The translations under genes were made by a program, and so were the position numbers. The notes under the pieces are model-generated. The model saw only the letters and a program-made list of their open reading frames with translations, did not search any database and was not told where the DNA came from. This document shows, one piece after another, positions 63,907-64,000 of a stretch of DNA of 64,000 bases. Origin of the DNA: Marinilabilia salmonicolor (GTDB lineage Bacteria > Bacteroidota > Bacteroidia > Bacteroidales > Marinilabiliaceae); contig NZ_PVTS01000005.1 of the NCBI RefSeq assembly GCF_003003035.1, positions 244,724 to 308,723 of the forward strand, written 5' to 3'. Each line of letters opens with the position of its first letter. Position 1 is the first letter of the stretch.

Positions 63907-64000
63907 TATCCACCCCAGCAATGACATCTTTCCTGGCATGATCCAGACGCCTACCTTTGTCAAAAAAAATCATGCAACACAGAAAATCTTTAAACCAGAG
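63907..64000. other. Flank beyond the truncated repeat
   Basis: The sequence after the broken repeat has one open frame on the minus strand, running from the window edge through the broken repeat. I do not recognise the encoded peptide, which includes FFDKGRRLDHARKDVIAG. It may be part of a gene or mobile element that joined the array here. Confidence 0.35.

Overview
The window looks like a chromosomal segment from a member of the Bacteroidota, probably the marine or anaerobic Marinilabiliales/Bacteroidales side. This rests on DUF4249 and DUF4831 lipoproteins, a carboxypeptidase-regulatory-domain TonB receptor, tandem FtsX/MacB permeases ending in NPVEALRYE, candidate promoters with the TAnnTTTG -7 box, few Shine-Dalgarno sequences, and a type II-C CRISPR locus with 46-nt repeats. 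No rRNA or tRNA gene was recognised.

Left part (1-12.2 kb): the 3' end of an amino-acid permease with PTS-EIIA and TrkA-C domains, a GNAT acetyltransferase, tsaD, a translationally coupled PqqD-like/HPr-kinase-like pair, an RluA-type pseudouridine synthase, a secreted CE1-like esterase, a formylglycine-generating enzyme homologue with both active-site cysteines, a TonB-C protein and a sialate O-acetylesterase. Middle-left (12.8-25.6 kb): a TonB receptor/DUF4249/NAD-binding protein operon, a ThuA protein, a long-chain acyl-CoA synthetase, an LpxL-type acyltransferase, and a sensor kinase/sigma-54 activator pair. The gaps here are unusually rich in palindromic and degenerate repeats.

Middle (26.5-41.5 kb): an RND-type adaptor, a four-helix-bundle protein, a MacB-like ATPase, three paralogous FtsX-type permeases and a secreted pentapeptide-like beta-helix protein form one export cluster beside the two-component pair. 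A 1096-residue GH3 glycosidase-esterase fusion and a Crp/Fnr regulator follow. Right-middle (42.1-56.9 kb): a TM1266-like ACT protein, exbB-exbD-(small ORF)-tonB, a YdeI-like protein, TauE, glyA, a ClC antiporter with CBS domains, pepD, a DUF4831 lipoprotein, the NAD(P)HX repair enzyme and a POT peptide transporter.

Right end (57.0-63.9 kb): a type II-C CRISPR-Cas locus. In order it holds a predicted tracrRNA on the minus strand, cas9, a frameshifted RAYT (REP-associated tyrosine transposase) abutting the cas9 stop codon, cas1, cas2, a bidirectional terminator, and an array of nine full repeats plus one truncated repeat with nine 30-nt spacers. Two observations stand out. Each repeat, read on the crRNA strand, contains a near-consensus Bacteroidota promoter (TTG-N18-TATCTTTG), which suggests that every spacer is transcribed from its own promoter as in Neisseria II-C systems. 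Also, the RAYT and its REP hairpins sit inside the cas operon, with two REPs lying within the RAYT reading frame itself.
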